Shown: positions 46,085 through 55,608 of the stretch, piece by piece | How positions within the stretch are numbered: position 1 is the first letter of the stretch | Layout of the letters: each line of letters opens with the position of its first letter | From: Stenotrophomonas africana | GTDB taxonomy: Bacteria; Pseudomonadota; Gammaproteobacteria; Xanthomonadales; Xanthomonadaceae | DNA: 64,000 bases | Assembly: GCF_013004645.1 (NCBI RefSeq) | Contig: NZ_JABEME010000004.1 | Coordinates: 332,882 to 396,881, forward strand | Direction: 5' to 3' | Program-made: the position numbers and the translations under genes | The notes under the pieces: generated by a model | What the model saw: the letters and a program-made list of their open reading frames with translations, nothing else | Databases searched by the model: none | Told to the model about the DNA's origin: nothing

Positions 46085-46468
46085 TCAGTGCAGGGTACGC
46101 GGGACGGCCAGCACGAAAGGTGCGACCGGCGCGGCAAATTCGGTGCCGTCGTCGGCGACCATGTCGTAGTGGCCCTGCATGGTCCCGTGATCGGTCCCCA
46201 GCATGACACCGGACGTGTAATGGAAGTCTTCACCGGGACGCAGGCGTGGCTGCTCGCCGATCACCCCGTCGCCGTCGACATGCTCGACGCGACCGTTGGC
46301 ATCGGTGATGCGCCAGTGGCGTGCGACCAGGCGCGCGGCAACACGTCCCTGGTTGTGGATGCGGATCGTGTAGGCGAACGCATAGCGCCCGTCTTCCGGC
46401 GCGGATTGATCGTCGAGGAAGCGCGGTGCGACTTCGACGGAGATGGCGTAAACGTCAGCGTCTTCCAT
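46085..46468 (-). CDS. apaG: ApaG protein
   Basis: Protein of 127 residues with an immunoglobulin-like fold, called CorD in some species. Conserved blocks are [24 protein letters not shown] and the [24 protein letters not shown] segment (split). Start MEDADVYAI at 46468. Its partner genes rsmA upstream and apaH downstream are in the order known from E. coli. Function in the cell not settled. Confidence 0.95.
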   Translation of the reverse strand: MEDADVYAISVEVAPRFLDDQSAPEDGRYAFAYTIRIHNQGRVAARLVARHWRITDANGRVEHVDGDGVIGEQPRLRPGEDFHYTSGVMLGTDHGTMQGHYDMVADDGTEFAAPVAPFVLAVPRTLH

Positions 46469-46481
46469 ACCGGCAGTGTAA

Positions 46482-47285
46482 TCAGGAGGCATTGGCCAAA
46501 GCGATGAATTCGGCCACGTCCAGCTGTTCGGCGCGGGCATCGGGACGCACGCCGGCGGCAACGAACTGTTCGGCGGACACCACGTTGTTCAGGGCGTTGC
46601 GCAGGGTCTTGCGGCGTTGCCCGAAGGCGGCCTTGACCACCTCGGCGAAACGCTTGTGGTCGTTGATGTTGATCGTGGCCGGGTCGCGCGGCACCAGCCG
46701 CACCACGGCCGAATCGACCTTCGGCGGCGGCCGGAACGCGCCCGGCGGCACCACGAACAGCGAGGTCACCTCGCAGTACGCCTGCAGCATCACGCTGAGA
46801 CGGCCGAATACCTTGCTGCCGGGACCGGCGGCCATGCGGTCAACCACTTCCTTCTGCAGCATGAAGTGCATGTCGCGGATGACCGCGGCATGTTCCAGTG
46901 CATGGAACAGGATCGGCGAGGAGATGTTGTAGGGCAGGTTGCCGACCAGGCGGATCGGCTGGCCGGCAGCGAGCTCGGTGAAGTCCACGCGCAGCACGTC
47001 GCGGTGGACAATGGTCAGCTCGCCCAGCGGCTCGGCGGCGGCGGTCAGCGGCGCGATCAGGTCGCGGTCGAACTCGATCACCGTCAGTTTCGGATGCACG
47101 CGCAGCAGCGGCAGGGTGATCGCACCCTGGCCGGGACCGATCTCGACCAGGCGGTCACCGTCTTTCGGGTTGACCGCCATCACGATCTTGTCGATGTAGT
47201 GGCGGTCGGCCAGGAAATGCTGGCCAAGCTGCTTCTTGGCCGGGGCGGTGAACACCGGGCCGGAGGGGGAATGCGGGGAATTCAT
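46482..47285 (-). CDS. rsmA: 16S rRNA dimethyladenosine transferase
   Basis: Dimethylates A1518 and A1519 near the 3' end of 16S rRNA. It has 267 residues. Signatures: [19 protein letters not shown] motif [18 protein letters not shown], and the catalytic [11 protein letters not shown]. Start MNSPHSPSG at 47285 overlaps the pdxA stop by 4 bases. Confidence 0.97.
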   Translation of the reverse strand: MNSPHSPSGPVFTAPAKKQLGQHFLADRHYIDKIVMAVNPKDGDRLVEIGPGQGAITLPLLRVHPKLTVIEFDRDLIAPLTAAAEPLGELTIVHRDVLRVDFTELAAGQPIRLVGNLPYNISSPILFHALEHAAVIRDMHFMLQKEVVDRMAAGPGSKVFGRLSVMLQAYCEVTSLFVVPPGAFRPPPKVDSAVVRLVPRDPATININDHKRFAEVVKAAFGQRRKTLRNALNNVVSAEQFVAAGVRPDARAEQLDVAEFIALANAS

Positions 47286-48262
47286 GCGCTCAGTGTACGT
47301 TGCCGCGCAAGCTGCGCACACAGCGTCGTTGCCGCCTGCAGGCTGGAAGGATCGGCAATGCCGCGGCCGGCGAGGTCCAGCGCGGTGCCATGGTCCACCG
47401 CCACGCGCGGGTAGGGCAGGCCCAGGGTCAGGTTCACCGCCTGCTCGAAGCCCGAATACTTCAGCACCGGCAGGCCCTGGTCGTGGTACATCGCCAGCAC
47501 GGTGTCGAAGCCGGTCAGCTTGGCCGGCAGGAAGGCAGTGTCGGCCGGCAGCGGCCCGATCAGGTCCATGCCCTCCGCGCGCAGGCGCTGCAGCAGCGGG
47601 ATGACCAGGTCCAGTTCCTCGCGGCCCAGATGGCCGTCTTCACCGGCATGCGGGTTCAGGCCGAGCACGGCGATGCGTGGCGCGGGCAGACCGAACTCGC
47701 GGCGCAGCGCGGCGTGCACGGTGCGCAGGGTGTGTTCCAGGCCGGGCGCAGTGATTGCATCGGCCACCTCGCGCAATGGCAGGTGGGTGGTGGCCAGGGC
47801 CACGCGCACGATGGGGTTGGCCAGCATCATCACCACCTTTACCCCGGCCTGGTCGGCCAGCAGTTCGGTGGTGCCGCTGTAGGCGATGCCGCCTTCGTTG
47901 ATGACCGCCTTGTGCACCGGGCCGGTGACCACGCCGTGCAGTTCGCCGGACAGGCAGGCCTGGCCGGCACCGAGCAGGGCTCCGATGACGGCACCGGCAT
48001 TGGCCGGGTTGGCCTGGCCGAAGTGGCTGGGCACGGTATTGGCCACAACGCGCAGACGCAGATCACCGGGGACGCGTGCTTCGGCGTCCTCGGGCAGCAG
48101 TTGCAGAGGCAGGTTCAGCGCGGCAGCGGCCGCGCGCAGGGTGTCCGGATCGGCGAAGGCCAGCAGCCGGCAATCTTCACGCGGCTGCTGGACAAGGCGG
48201 ATGCACAGCTCCGGGCCGATCCCGGCGGGCTCGCCCGGTACCAGAGCGAGCTCGGGGCGCAT
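47282..48262 (-). CDS. pdxA: 4-hydroxythreonine-4-phosphate dehydrogenase
   Basis: NAD-dependent enzyme in pyridoxal 5'-phosphate synthesis, acting before PdxJ. It has 326 residues. Conserved blocks: PGEPAGIGPEL, GVVTGPVHKAVIN, YSGTTELLAD, LGLNPHAGEDGHLG with metal-binding His, AMYHDQGLPVLK and VDHGTALDLAG. Start at 48262, 3 bases after the surA stop codon. Usual place in the lptD-surA-pdxA-rsmA operon. Confidence 0.97.
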   Translation of the reverse strand: MRPELALVPGEPAGIGPELCIRLVQQPREDCRLLAFADPDTLRAAAAALNLPLQLLPEDAEARVPGDLRLRVVANTVPSHFGQANPANAGAVIGALLGAGQACLSGELHGVVTGPVHKAVINEGGIAYSGTTELLADQAGVKVVMMLANPIVRVALATTHLPLREVADAITAPGLEHTLRTVHAALRREFGLPAPRIAVLGLNPHAGEDGHLGREELDLVIPLLQRLRAEGMDLIGPLPADTAFLPAKLTGFDTVLAMYHDQGLPVLKYSGFEQAVNLTLGLPYPRVAVDHGTALDLAGRGIADPSSLQAATTLCAQLARQRTLSA

Positions 48263-48265
48263 CGG

Positions 48266-49609
48266 TCAGGACTGCGGCGGGGTGGCGGTGTTTTCCGCGC
48301 GGTCGCCGCTGCGGAAGCTGACGTAGGCTTCGCCACGCAGTTCCTGCAGGAAGCGGTTGTACTCGTCTTCCAGCTTGCGGCGGCCGATGGTCTCGCGGAC
48401 CTGGGCACGCTGATTGTCGTTGGTCACGTCGGTCTGGCGGGTGGCTACGCGCTGCACGATGTGCCAACCGGCATCGGTACGGAACGGCTGGCTGACGCCG
48501 CCATCCTGGATGCCGGAGACCTGCTGGCCGAACGCCGGGCCGAACGCGTCGGCCGGGAACCAGCCCAGATCGCCGCCCTGGCCCTTGCTGTTGTTGTCCT
48601 CGGAGGACTCCTTGGCCACGGTCTCGAAGTCCGCGCCACCGGCAATGCGGGCACGCAGGGTATCGATCTTGGCCTTGGCGGCCGCGTCGGTCTGGTGATC
48701 GTCCACGCGCACCAGGATGTGGCGGCCGTGGTACTCGGTCACGGTGCTGGCGCCGGCAGCGGCACTGGCATCGCGCACGTCCACCAGCTTCAGCAGCTGG
48801 AAGCCGCTGGGGCCACGGATCGGACCAACCACTTCGCCGCGCTTCATCTTTTCCATCATCTGCGCGAACGCCTGCGGAATTTCATCCAGGCTGCGCCAGC
48901 CCAGATCGCCGCCTTCCAGCGCATTGGGGCTGTCCGAATAGCGAACGGCGGCCGCGTTGAAGTCCAGCTCGCCCTTGTCCAGCAGGGCCTTCACGCCGTC
49001 GGCCTTCTTCTGGCCGGTGGAGATCTGGTCGGCATTGGCGCCGTCGGGCAGGGCAATCAGGATGTGCGCCAGGTGATACTGGTTGCCGACGGTGGCCTGC
49101 TGCTTCAGCGCAGCATCGACTTCGCCCTCGCTGACGCTGATGCGGCTCTGCGCGAAGCTCTGGCGCAGGCGCTGCACGGTGATCTCGTCTCGCACCGAAG
49201 CGCGGAAATCATTGAAGTCGATGCCGTCATGGGCCAGGCGCTGGCGCAGGGCGTCCAGGGTCGAACCGTTCTGCTGGGCGATGGCATTCATCGCCTGGTT
49301 CAGCTCCTGGTCGCCGATACGGATGCCGCTGCCCTGGGCCCGGGCCACCTGCAGCTTGACCAGCACCAGGCGCTCGAGCACCTGGCGGCTGAGCACGTCT
49401 TCCGGCGGCAGCTGGTTTTCACGGCCGACGTACTGCGCCTTGATGTTGGCGATCGCACGCTGGAGCTCGCTCTGCAGGATCACGTCCTCATCGACGACGG
49501 CGGCGATGCGGTCAAGCGGCTGCGCCTCCTGGGCAAGCACCTGCAGGGGGGCAGACACGCTGGACACCGCCAGCAGCGAGGCGAGTAGAACGGGGAAGCG
49601 CTTGGTCAT
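48266..49609 (-). CDS. surA: Periplasmic chaperone and prolyl isomerase SurA
   Basis: Outer-membrane protein chaperone of 447 residues. Signal peptide 1-26 (ending VLAQ), N-terminal chaperone domain with DRIAAVVDEDVILQSEL, then two parvulin domains (about 180-285 and 295-395) with YHLAHILIALP ... GDLGW and YHGRHILVRVD ... GDLGWFPAD. Needed for folding of LptD, whose gene overlaps its start (ATGA). Confidence 0.96.
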   Translation of the reverse strand: MTKRFPVLLASLLAVSSVSAPLQVLAQEAQPLDRIAAVVDEDVILQSELQRAIANIKAQYVGRENQLPPEDVLSRQVLERLVLVKLQVARAQGSGIRIGDQELNQAMNAIAQQNGSTLDALRQRLAHDGIDFNDFRASVRDEITVQRLRQSFAQSRISVSEGEVDAALKQQATVGNQYHLAHILIALPDGANADQISTGQKKADGVKALLDKGELDFNAAAVRYSDSPNALEGGDLGWRSLDEIPQAFAQMMEKMKRGEVVGPIRGPSGFQLLKLVDVRDASAAAGASTVTEYHGRHILVRVDDHQTDAAAKAKIDTLRARIAGGADFETVAKESSEDNNSKGQGGDLGWFPADAFGPAFGQQVSGIQDGGVSQPFRTDAGWHIVQRVATRQTDVTNDNQRAQVRETIGRRKLEDEYNRFLQELRGEAYVSFRSGDRAENTATPPQS

Positions 49610-52200
49610 GGGATCAGATTCGGATCGTAGTCATCCCGGGTCGCCCCGGTGTTGCTGGGCGGCACCAGATAGAGGTCGTCGCGGTTATAGCCGAGGATAG
49701 CACGGCGCAGCGTGCGGTCCGTGTCCTGGCCGATGGAGCTCAGGCCCTTCAGGACGAACTCCACCTGGATGGAGTTGTTCATCTCGCCTTCGCGATTGCG
49801 CACATAGCGTCGGCCGACCACACGCACGGCCAGGCAGCAGCTGTCCCACTGCACGCCGCCGATGATTTCCAGCGGCTCCTTGTCCTGCAGCGAGTAGTAA
49901 TAGCGGCCGACCAGGCTCCAACGCGCGTTCAGCGGGTACAGGAACGACAGGTCGGCCTGCTCAAGCAGGGTCCGGTCATGCTTGTTGGCGCCGGGCAGCG
50001 CGCCGGCATTGATGCGGTAGCGGTAGCTCAGGTTGACCACGCCGTCGTTGGGCATCAGGTAGCGGGCACGGACGCTGGCCAGATCCTCGCGCTTGTACTT
50101 CGGGTCCCACTGGTAGGTGGCGCCCAGGGTCCAACGGTCGTTGATCATGTAGTTGCCGTCGGCGATCCAGGCCGACTTGCCCTTTTCCACCGGCGCGCCG
50201 CCGGGGGTGACGGTCACCCGCGACTCATCGAAGTACTGGATCTGGCCGATCGAGGCCGAGAAACGTTCCTTGCCGGTGGTCTGGTCGATGAACCGGGTGC
50301 TCACCGCCAGGGTCAGCTGGTTGGCGTCGTTCTGGCGGTCGGCGCCGGTATAGCGCGAATCGCGGAACAGCTGGCCCCAGCTGAAGGTGAAGTCACGGGT
50401 GTCGAAGATCGGCAGCTCGTCCTGGTTGCGGTAAGGCGTGCGCAGGTAGAACAGGCGTGGTTCCAGGGTCTGCAGGAAGGACTTGCCGCGGATGCTGGTT
50501 TCGCGGTCGAAGAACAGGCCGGCGTCGATGCTGCCGATCGGCAGGCTGCGGCTGGGCGAGGTATTGCCGCGCAGCTGTTCCGGTGTGGCGGTGTTCGGGT
50601 CGATGCCTTGCGAACTCAGGATCTGGGCCTGGATGCCTCTCACACCATCCACCAGGCCACGGTCCAGCTGATAGGCGGTGTAGCGGTAGGCCAGGGTCGG
50701 GGTCACATACCAGGCCGCGCCGCTGATCGGGAATGACACATACGGCTTCACGTCCAATCGCGAACCGCCGCTGACACCGACGCCGTCGGTCCACTGCACT
50801 CCATTGCGGGTGTACTGCAGATCCTCGCCGGTGCCGACGGCGTTCTTGAAGTTGATGTCGTCGTGGGTGAAGCGCACGGCTTCGGCGTAGATGCCGGTTT
50901 CCAGCCATGAACGGACCGGCTTGTCCCAGTTGAAGTACAGGCGCGGCTGGCGGTTGTAGGGCAGGGCGCGCTCGTCGAGGGTGTAGTCGGTCAGCTGCCA
51001 GCGGTCGGCCATGATGCCTGCCGTCCAGTTCTGGCCGGTGCCATACAGGCCCACCGTGCTCTGCAGGTTGGAGGCGGTGACCCCGACCAGGCGGTTGGCG
51101 AAATCCTCGACATAGCGCTCGTCGCTGACCCAGGCCAGGTTGGCGCGGGCCTGCCAGTGGCTATCCACGTTGTGGTAGCCGGTGAACATCACCCGGCCGC
51201 GGTCACGGTCACGCAGGCGGTCGTTGGGCATGAACGAGGTCAGCACCTCGCCGCGGCCGCCGTTGTAGAGGTAGCGGAACTCGTTGTCGAGCAGCAGGCC
51301 GCGCCGGCTCATGTAGCGCGGGGTCAGCGTATCGTCGTAGTTCGGCGCCAGATTGAAGTAGATCGGCTGCGCGTAGTCGAAGCCGTTGCGCCCGGACATG
51401 CCCAGCTGCGGGAACAACAGGCCGGTCTTGCGGCGGTCATCGATCGGGAACTTGAAGTACGGCGCCCACAGCACCGGCACCTTGCCGATGCGCAGCACGG
51501 CGTTGCGGGCCGTGCCGAAGCCTTCGTCGTTGTCCACTTCGATCTGCGGCGCCGACAGCTTCCACACCGGCTGCGAGGGGTCGCAGGTGGTGTAGGTGGA
51601 GCGGTGCATCTGGCCGACCGCGCCCTGCAGGTCGACCGACTCGGCATCACCGTTGCCCCGTCGCGACACCAGCTGGTACTTGATGTCGGAGATCTTGTGG
51701 GTGTCGCTTTCCTGGTTGCCTTCGGCACGCTTGGCGACCATCCGGATCGACCCGTCCTGGTAGCGGACATTGCCGTCGGCGATGTAGTTGCCGGTCTCGG
51801 TGTCGAAGCTGAGCTTGTCGGTACCGACGAACTGGTCACCCCGGCGCAGCGCCACGTTGCCCTCGTACTGCGGCACGGTGGTGGTGCCCAGCAGCTGGTC
51901 GCCTTCGATGTCGGTCGGCTGGTTCTCGCGGGCGGCCGCGGCGGCAGCCTTGTCCTGGGCCGGGACCGGGGTGGGGGCGTCAGTGAACGCGGGAATGACG
52001 TCGGTGGCCGGGCACAGGCCCCAGTTGAGCGGCTTTTCATCGGCCATCGCCGGCAGGCTGATGGCGATGCTCAGAGGCAGGGGAAGCAGGCGGAGGGCTC
52101 GGCGCACGCGGTTCGGATTCGGGCGAAAACGGACGGTAGCTTGCCCCATCCCTTGCATAGGGGCAATGAAGGACGCCGGAGCCTGCCGGTTCGGGTTCAT
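49606..52200 (-). CDS. lptD: LPS-assembly protein LptD
   Basis: Outer-membrane barrel of 864 residues that inserts lipopolysaccharide together with LptE. A signal peptide precedes ADEKPLNWG; the beta-jellyroll (about 95-280) is followed by the 26-strand barrel. The disulfide cysteines are all present: Cys63, Cys206 in YTTCDPSQP, and the CC pair 788/789 in WDSCCLAV. The start at 52200 overlaps the stop of the upstream hydrolase gene (ATGA); starts at 52158 or 52149 would give a shorter signal peptide and are possible. Confidence 0.96.
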   Translation of the reverse strand: MNPNRQAPASFIAPMQGMGQATVRFRPNPNRVRRALRLLPLPLSIAISLPAMADEKPLNWGLCPATDVIPAFTDAPTPVPAQDKAAAAAARENQPTDIEGDQLLGTTTVPQYEGNVALRRGDQFVGTDKLSFDTETGNYIADGNVRYQDGSIRMVAKRAEGNQESDTHKISDIKYQLVSRRGNGDAESVDLQGAVGQMHRSTYTTCDPSQPVWKLSAPQIEVDNDEGFGTARNAVLRIGKVPVLWAPYFKFPIDDRRKTGLLFPQLGMSGRNGFDYAQPIYFNLAPNYDDTLTPRYMSRRGLLLDNEFRYLYNGGRGEVLTSFMPNDRLRDRDRGRVMFTGYHNVDSHWQARANLAWVSDERYVEDFANRLVGVTASNLQSTVGLYGTGQNWTAGIMADRWQLTDYTLDERALPYNRQPRLYFNWDKPVRSWLETGIYAEAVRFTHDDINFKNAVGTGEDLQYTRNGVQWTDGVGVSGGSRLDVKPYVSFPISGAAWYVTPTLAYRYTAYQLDRGLVDGVRGIQAQILSSQGIDPNTATPEQLRGNTSPSRSLPIGSIDAGLFFDRETSIRGKSFLQTLEPRLFYLRTPYRNQDELPIFDTRDFTFSWGQLFRDSRYTGADRQNDANQLTLAVSTRFIDQTTGKERFSASIGQIQYFDESRVTVTPGGAPVEKGKSAWIADGNYMINDRWTLGATYQWDPKYKREDLASVRARYLMPNDGVVNLSYRYRINAGALPGANKHDRTLLEQADLSFLYPLNARWSLVGRYYYSLQDKEPLEIIGGVQWDSCCLAVRVVGRRYVRNREGEMNNSIQVEFVLKGLSSIGQDTDRTLRRAILGYNRDDLYLVPPSNTGATRDDYDPNLIP

Positions 52201-53135
52201 CCGGCGGCGGCGCTGGACGCCGGTGACATCAGGGCCTGGACGTGGGCTACGCTGCACTCTGCAAGGGCCTGCAGGTCGTAGCCACCTTCCAGCATCGACA
52301 CCACCCGGCCGGCCGCGTGACGACGCGCCAGCGCGTGCAGTTCACGGGTGATCCAGGCGAAATCGTCGGTCTCCAGCATCAGGTCCGCCTGCGGATCACG
52401 CAGGTGGGCGTCGAAGCCGGCCGAGATCAGCAGCAGCTGCGGGCGGAAGTCGTCAATGGCCGGCAGCATCTCGTCGGCCCAGACGTTGCGGAAGCGGAAG
52501 CCGCCGCTGCCCGGCGGCAACAGGATGTTCATCAGGTTGCCGGCACCGCGGTCGCGGCGCAGGCCGGAATTGGGAAACAGCCCGGCCTGGTGGGTGCTGT
52601 AGTACGAGACCCGGGCATCGTGCTGGAAGATGTCCTGGGTGCCGTTGCCGTGGTGCACGTCGAAATCGACCACCGCGATCCGCTCCAGGCCATGGCGGTC
52701 GCGGGCATAGGCGGCGGCGATGGCGATGTTGTTCAACAGGCAGAAGCCCATCGCCGTGCTGCTGGTGGCATGGTGGCCCGGCGGGCGCACCGCGCAGAAG
52801 GCCAGAGGGTCCTCGCCCAGCATCACCGCATCGACTGCGGCCACACCGGCACCGGCGGCGTGCACGGCGGCGCTGGCCGAACCCGGCGAGGTCCAGGTGT
52901 CCATGTCCAGCTGGCGCAGCGGCGCGGTCTGCGGCTGCAGCACGAAGTCGAGCAGGGCGCTGTCGTGGACCCGGGTCAGTTCGCCGAACTTGGCTGGCGG
53001 CGCCTCGCGCCATTCGAGCTGCCCAGGGAAGGCTGCATGCAGCGCATCGAGTACGTACTGCAGACGTTGCGGGCACTCGGGATGGCCGGGACCGGGGTCA
53101 TGCAACAGGCAGGACGGGTGGGTATAGACCAGCAT
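52197..53135 (-). CDS. Histone-deacetylase-like zinc hydrolase
   Basis: Protein of 312 residues of the class II HDAC/acetylpolyamine amidohydrolase family. Signatures: GHPECPQRLQ, RPPGHHA with the paired His, DFDVHHGNGTQDIF with zinc ligands, SAGFDAH with the third ligand, and LEGGYDL. Substrate likely an acylated amine or protein lysine, not determined. Start 10 bases after the adenosyltransferase stop; stop overlaps lptD. Confidence 0.93.
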   Translation of the reverse strand: MLVYTHPSCLLHDPGPGHPECPQRLQYVLDALHAAFPGQLEWREAPPAKFGELTRVHDSALLDFVLQPQTAPLRQLDMDTWTSPGSASAAVHAAGAGVAAVDAVMLGEDPLAFCAVRPPGHHATSSTAMGFCLLNNIAIAAAYARDRHGLERIAVVDFDVHHGNGTQDIFQHDARVSYYSTHQAGLFPNSGLRRDRGAGNLMNILLPPGSGGFRFRNVWADEMLPAIDDFRPQLLLISAGFDAHLRDPQADLMLETDDFAWITRELHALARRHAAGRVVSMLEGGYDLQALAECSVAHVQALMSPASSAAAG

Positions 53136-53144
53136 CGTGCCGAC

Positions 53145-53699
53145 TCAGCGCTGGCGCTGCTGTGGTTGCCACAGCGCTTCGCCCTGGCCATCGGCGCGGG
53201 CCAGTACCCGGGCCAGTACGAACAACAGGTCCGACAGCCGGTTCAGGTACTGCAGCGCCTCGCTGCGCACGGCTTCGTGGCGGGCCAGGGTGACCGTTTC
53301 GCGCTCGGCGCGGCGGACGATGGTGCGGGCCAGATGGCAGCGCGCGGCGGCTTCGCCGCCGGCTGGCAGGATGAATTCCTTCAGCATCGGCAGGTCGGCG
53401 TTGTAATGGTCCAGCTGCTGTTCCAGGGCCGAGACGTCGGCGGCATGGATGGCGGCGTGGCCGGGGATGCACAGTTCGGCGCCCAGGTCGAACAGCTGGT
53501 GCTGCAGATGCACCACCAGCGCGCGCACATCCTCGGGCAGGGGCACGGCCAGCAGCAGGCCGAGCGCGGCATTGGCCTCGTCGACGGTGCCGAAGGACGC
53601 CACGCGGGCGTCATCCTTGGCCACGCGCTGGCCGTCACCGAGGCCGGTACTGCCGTCGTCGCCGGTGCGGGTGTAGATGCGCGAGAGGCGATGACCCAT
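53145..53699 (-). CDS. Cob(I)alamin adenosyltransferase, PduO type
   Basis: Transfers the adenosyl group of ATP to cob(I)alamin to make coenzyme B12. It has 184 residues. Signatures: IYTRTGDDGSTGLGDG with the ATP-binding Thr/Gly residues, SFGTVDEANAALG, FILPAGGE, CHLARTIVRRAER and YLNRLSDLLFVLAR. The start at 53699 lies 8 bases after the stop of the btuM-like gene; the longer open frame is inside that gene. Works with that transporter for B12 salvage. Confidence 0.95.
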   Translation of the reverse strand: MGHRLSRIYTRTGDDGSTGLGDGQRVAKDDARVASFGTVDEANAALGLLLAVPLPEDVRALVVHLQHQLFDLGAELCIPGHAAIHAADVSALEQQLDHYNADLPMLKEFILPAGGEAAARCHLARTIVRRAERETVTLARHEAVRSEALQYLNRLSDLLFVLARVLARADGQGEALWQPQQRQR

Positions 53700-53707
53700 G
53701 GCGCGGC

Positions 53708-54292
53708 TCAGTGGCGGATGTCGCGGCGGGCCTGCTGGAGCTTCAACACCTGCTCCACGGCCAGCTGCAGGGCGGCGGCCAGTGCCACGTAGATCGCCGT
53801 GGTGCGCAGGTAGGGCCCGAACCACTGCGCGTAGTTCTGTGCCCAGCCCGCCAGGGTCGGCTCGGCCACGTTGCGGCTGGTCCAGTAGAAGCCGCCCTGC
53901 GCCAGCAGGTGGCAGACCGCCACCGAGGCGACCAGCAGCAGCGCGCCCTTGGCCAGTACCGGCCAGCGCGCGCTCTGGTAGTTGCGGCCCAGCAGCATGC
54001 CGCCGGCCCACAGCGAGAAATAGGCCGGCAGCAGCAGCCAGTAGCCCGGGGAGATGCAGTAGTGCTGCCAGAAATCCAGGCCGCTGCTGCGGATCACGAT
54101 CCAGTCCACCAGCACCGCGAACACCATCAGCAGCGGGAACGCCCAGCGCGTCCAGCGGGCCAGGTAGAAGCCACCGATGAAGAACACGGCCCAGGAGGCA
54201 TCGGGGATCGCCGCGAAGTGATTGACCCGGGTCGCCGCCAGCAGCAGTACGAGCACGGACAGGACGAAGGCGCGGTTGGCGGTGTCGGACAT
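53708..54292 (-). CDS. btuM: BtuM-like vitamin B12 transporter (solitary ECF S-component type)
   Basis: Membrane protein of 194 residues with six likely transmembrane helices (about 8-22, 34-47, 51-67, 82-98, 113-131, 158-178). Cys79 in WQHYCISPGYW sits where BtuM of Thiobacillus denitrificans has Cys80, the residue that binds cobalt and removes cyanide from cyanocobalamin (from memory). Next gene is a cob(I)alamin adenosyltransferase 8 bases away, the expected partner. No ECF ATPase genes are near, as for the solitary BtuM group. Function assigned by size, helices, this cysteine and context. Confidence 0.7.
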   Translation of the reverse strand: MSDTANRAFVLSVLVLLLAATRVNHFAAIPDASWAVFFIGGFYLARWTRWAFPLLMVFAVLVDWIVIRSSGLDFWQHYCISPGYWLLLPAYFSLWAGGMLLGRNYQSARWPVLAKGALLLVASVAVCHLLAQGGFYWTSRNVAEPTLAGWAQNYAQWFGPYLRTTAIYVALAAALQLAVEQVLKLQQARRDIRH

Positions 54293-54390
54293 GGTGGGGG
54301 CCCGGAGCGGATTCAGGTTTCATTCTAGCCCGCCGCGCAGGTTGGCGCAGGTGCCGCCCGTTCGGCGTACAGTCGGGGCGAGCGCGTATC

Positions 54391-55608
54391 ATGAACACCA
54401 TGAGTGAACGACATGACGTGCTGATCGTCGGTGGTGGCCTGGTTGGTGCCAGCCTGGCCATTGCCCTGGACCGCCTCGGCCGCGACGTGGGCCTGCTCGA
54501 GGCGAGCCCGGCCGGTGAGCTGCCTGCGGTGTTCGATCAACGCAATCTCAGTTTCGCCGCTGCTACCGTCAATGCGCTGACCGCGCTGGGGGTGATGCAG
54601 AAACTGGCGATGGCGCCGGGCCCGATCCGGCGCATCCATGTCAGCCGTGCCGGCGATTTCGGCCGTGTGCAGCTCGAAGCGGCCGATTACGACCGGCCGT
54701 GGTTCGGCCAGGTGGTGGTCGCGCGCGATTTCGGCCAGGCGCTGGAAGCGCGCCTGCAGGAGCTGCCGCGCCTGCGCCGTTACCGGCCGATGCGATTCGT
54801 GGGCCTGGGCGACGTGGTCGATGGCTACCGCCAGGTACGGGTGGCTGACGAGGCCGGCGAACGCATGCTGCTGGCACGTCTGGTGGTGGGGGCCGATGGC
54901 ACCACCAGCGGCGTGCGTGGCGCGCTGGGCATCGAGGTCGACCGCCATGATTTCCAGCAGACCCTGTTCGTGGCCCGCGTGCGCAGCCAGCGCGCGCCGG
55001 ACGGCACGGCCTGGGAGCGGTTCACCGATACCGGCCCGACTGCCCTGCTGCCGCGTGGCGATCGTCACTTCGGCACCGTGCATGGCGTAGCGCGCGACCA
55101 GGCCGATGCGGTGATGGCGCTGGACGATGCGGCCTGGCTGCAACGCCTTCAGAACGCGATCGGCTGGCGTGCCGGTCGCCTGCTCGAATCCGGCCCGCGC
55201 AGTGCTTACCCGCTCATCCAGGTACTGGCGCGGGCGCTGGCCGGTGAGCGCATGGTGCTGCTGGGCAATGCCGCGCAGACCATCCACCCGCTGGGTGCAC
55301 AGGGCTTCAACCTGGGCCTGCGCGATGCGCTGACCCTGGCCGAACTGCTGGAGGATGCGCATGAAGATGCCGGCAGTGATGCACTGTTGCAGGCCTACGT
55401 CGCACGCCGCGAGGAAGACCGCCGGCAGACCGTGGCGTTCTCCGGCGGCCTGGCGCGGCTGACCAGCAACCCGGCGCCGCTGATGCGGCCGCTGCGCAGT
55501 CTCGGCCTGGTGGCCGCACAGCGCGCCTCGGTGCAGTCGATGCTGGTCGGTGGCGCGATGGGCTTCCGTGGCGACGTGCCGCGCTTGTGCCGTGGAGAAG
55601 CCGCATGA
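54391..55608 (+). CDS. ubiH: 2-octaprenyl-6-methoxyphenol hydroxylase (UbiH)
   Basis: FAD monooxygenase of ubiquinone synthesis, 405 residues. Blocks: VLIVGGGLVGASLAIAL for FAD binding, FDQRNLSF near the start, VVGADGTTSGVRGALG, and the second FAD motif LLGNAAQTIHPLGAQGFNLGLRDA, typical of UbiH. A second ATG at 54400 (MSERHD) is equally possible. Divergent from the btuM-led operon, 98 bases away. Overlaps the next gene by 4 bases. Confidence 0.93.
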   Translation: MNTMSERHDVLIVGGGLVGASLAIALDRLGRDVGLLEASPAGELPAVFDQRNLSFAAATVNALTALGVMQKLAMAPGPIRRIHVSRAGDFGRVQLEAADYDRPWFGQVVVARDFGQALEARLQELPRLRRYRPMRFVGLGDVVDGYRQVRVADEAGERMLLARLVVGADGTTSGVRGALGIEVDRHDFQQTLFVARVRSQRAPDGTAWERFTDTGPTALLPRGDRHFGTVHGVARDQADAVMALDDAAWLQRLQNAIGWRAGRLLESGPRSAYPLIQVLARALAGERMVLLGNAAQTIHPLGAQGFNLGLRDALTLAELLEDAHEDAGSDALLQAYVARREEDRRQTVAFSGGLARLTSNPAPLMRPLRSLGLVAAQRASVQSMLVGGAMGFRGDVPRLCRGEAA

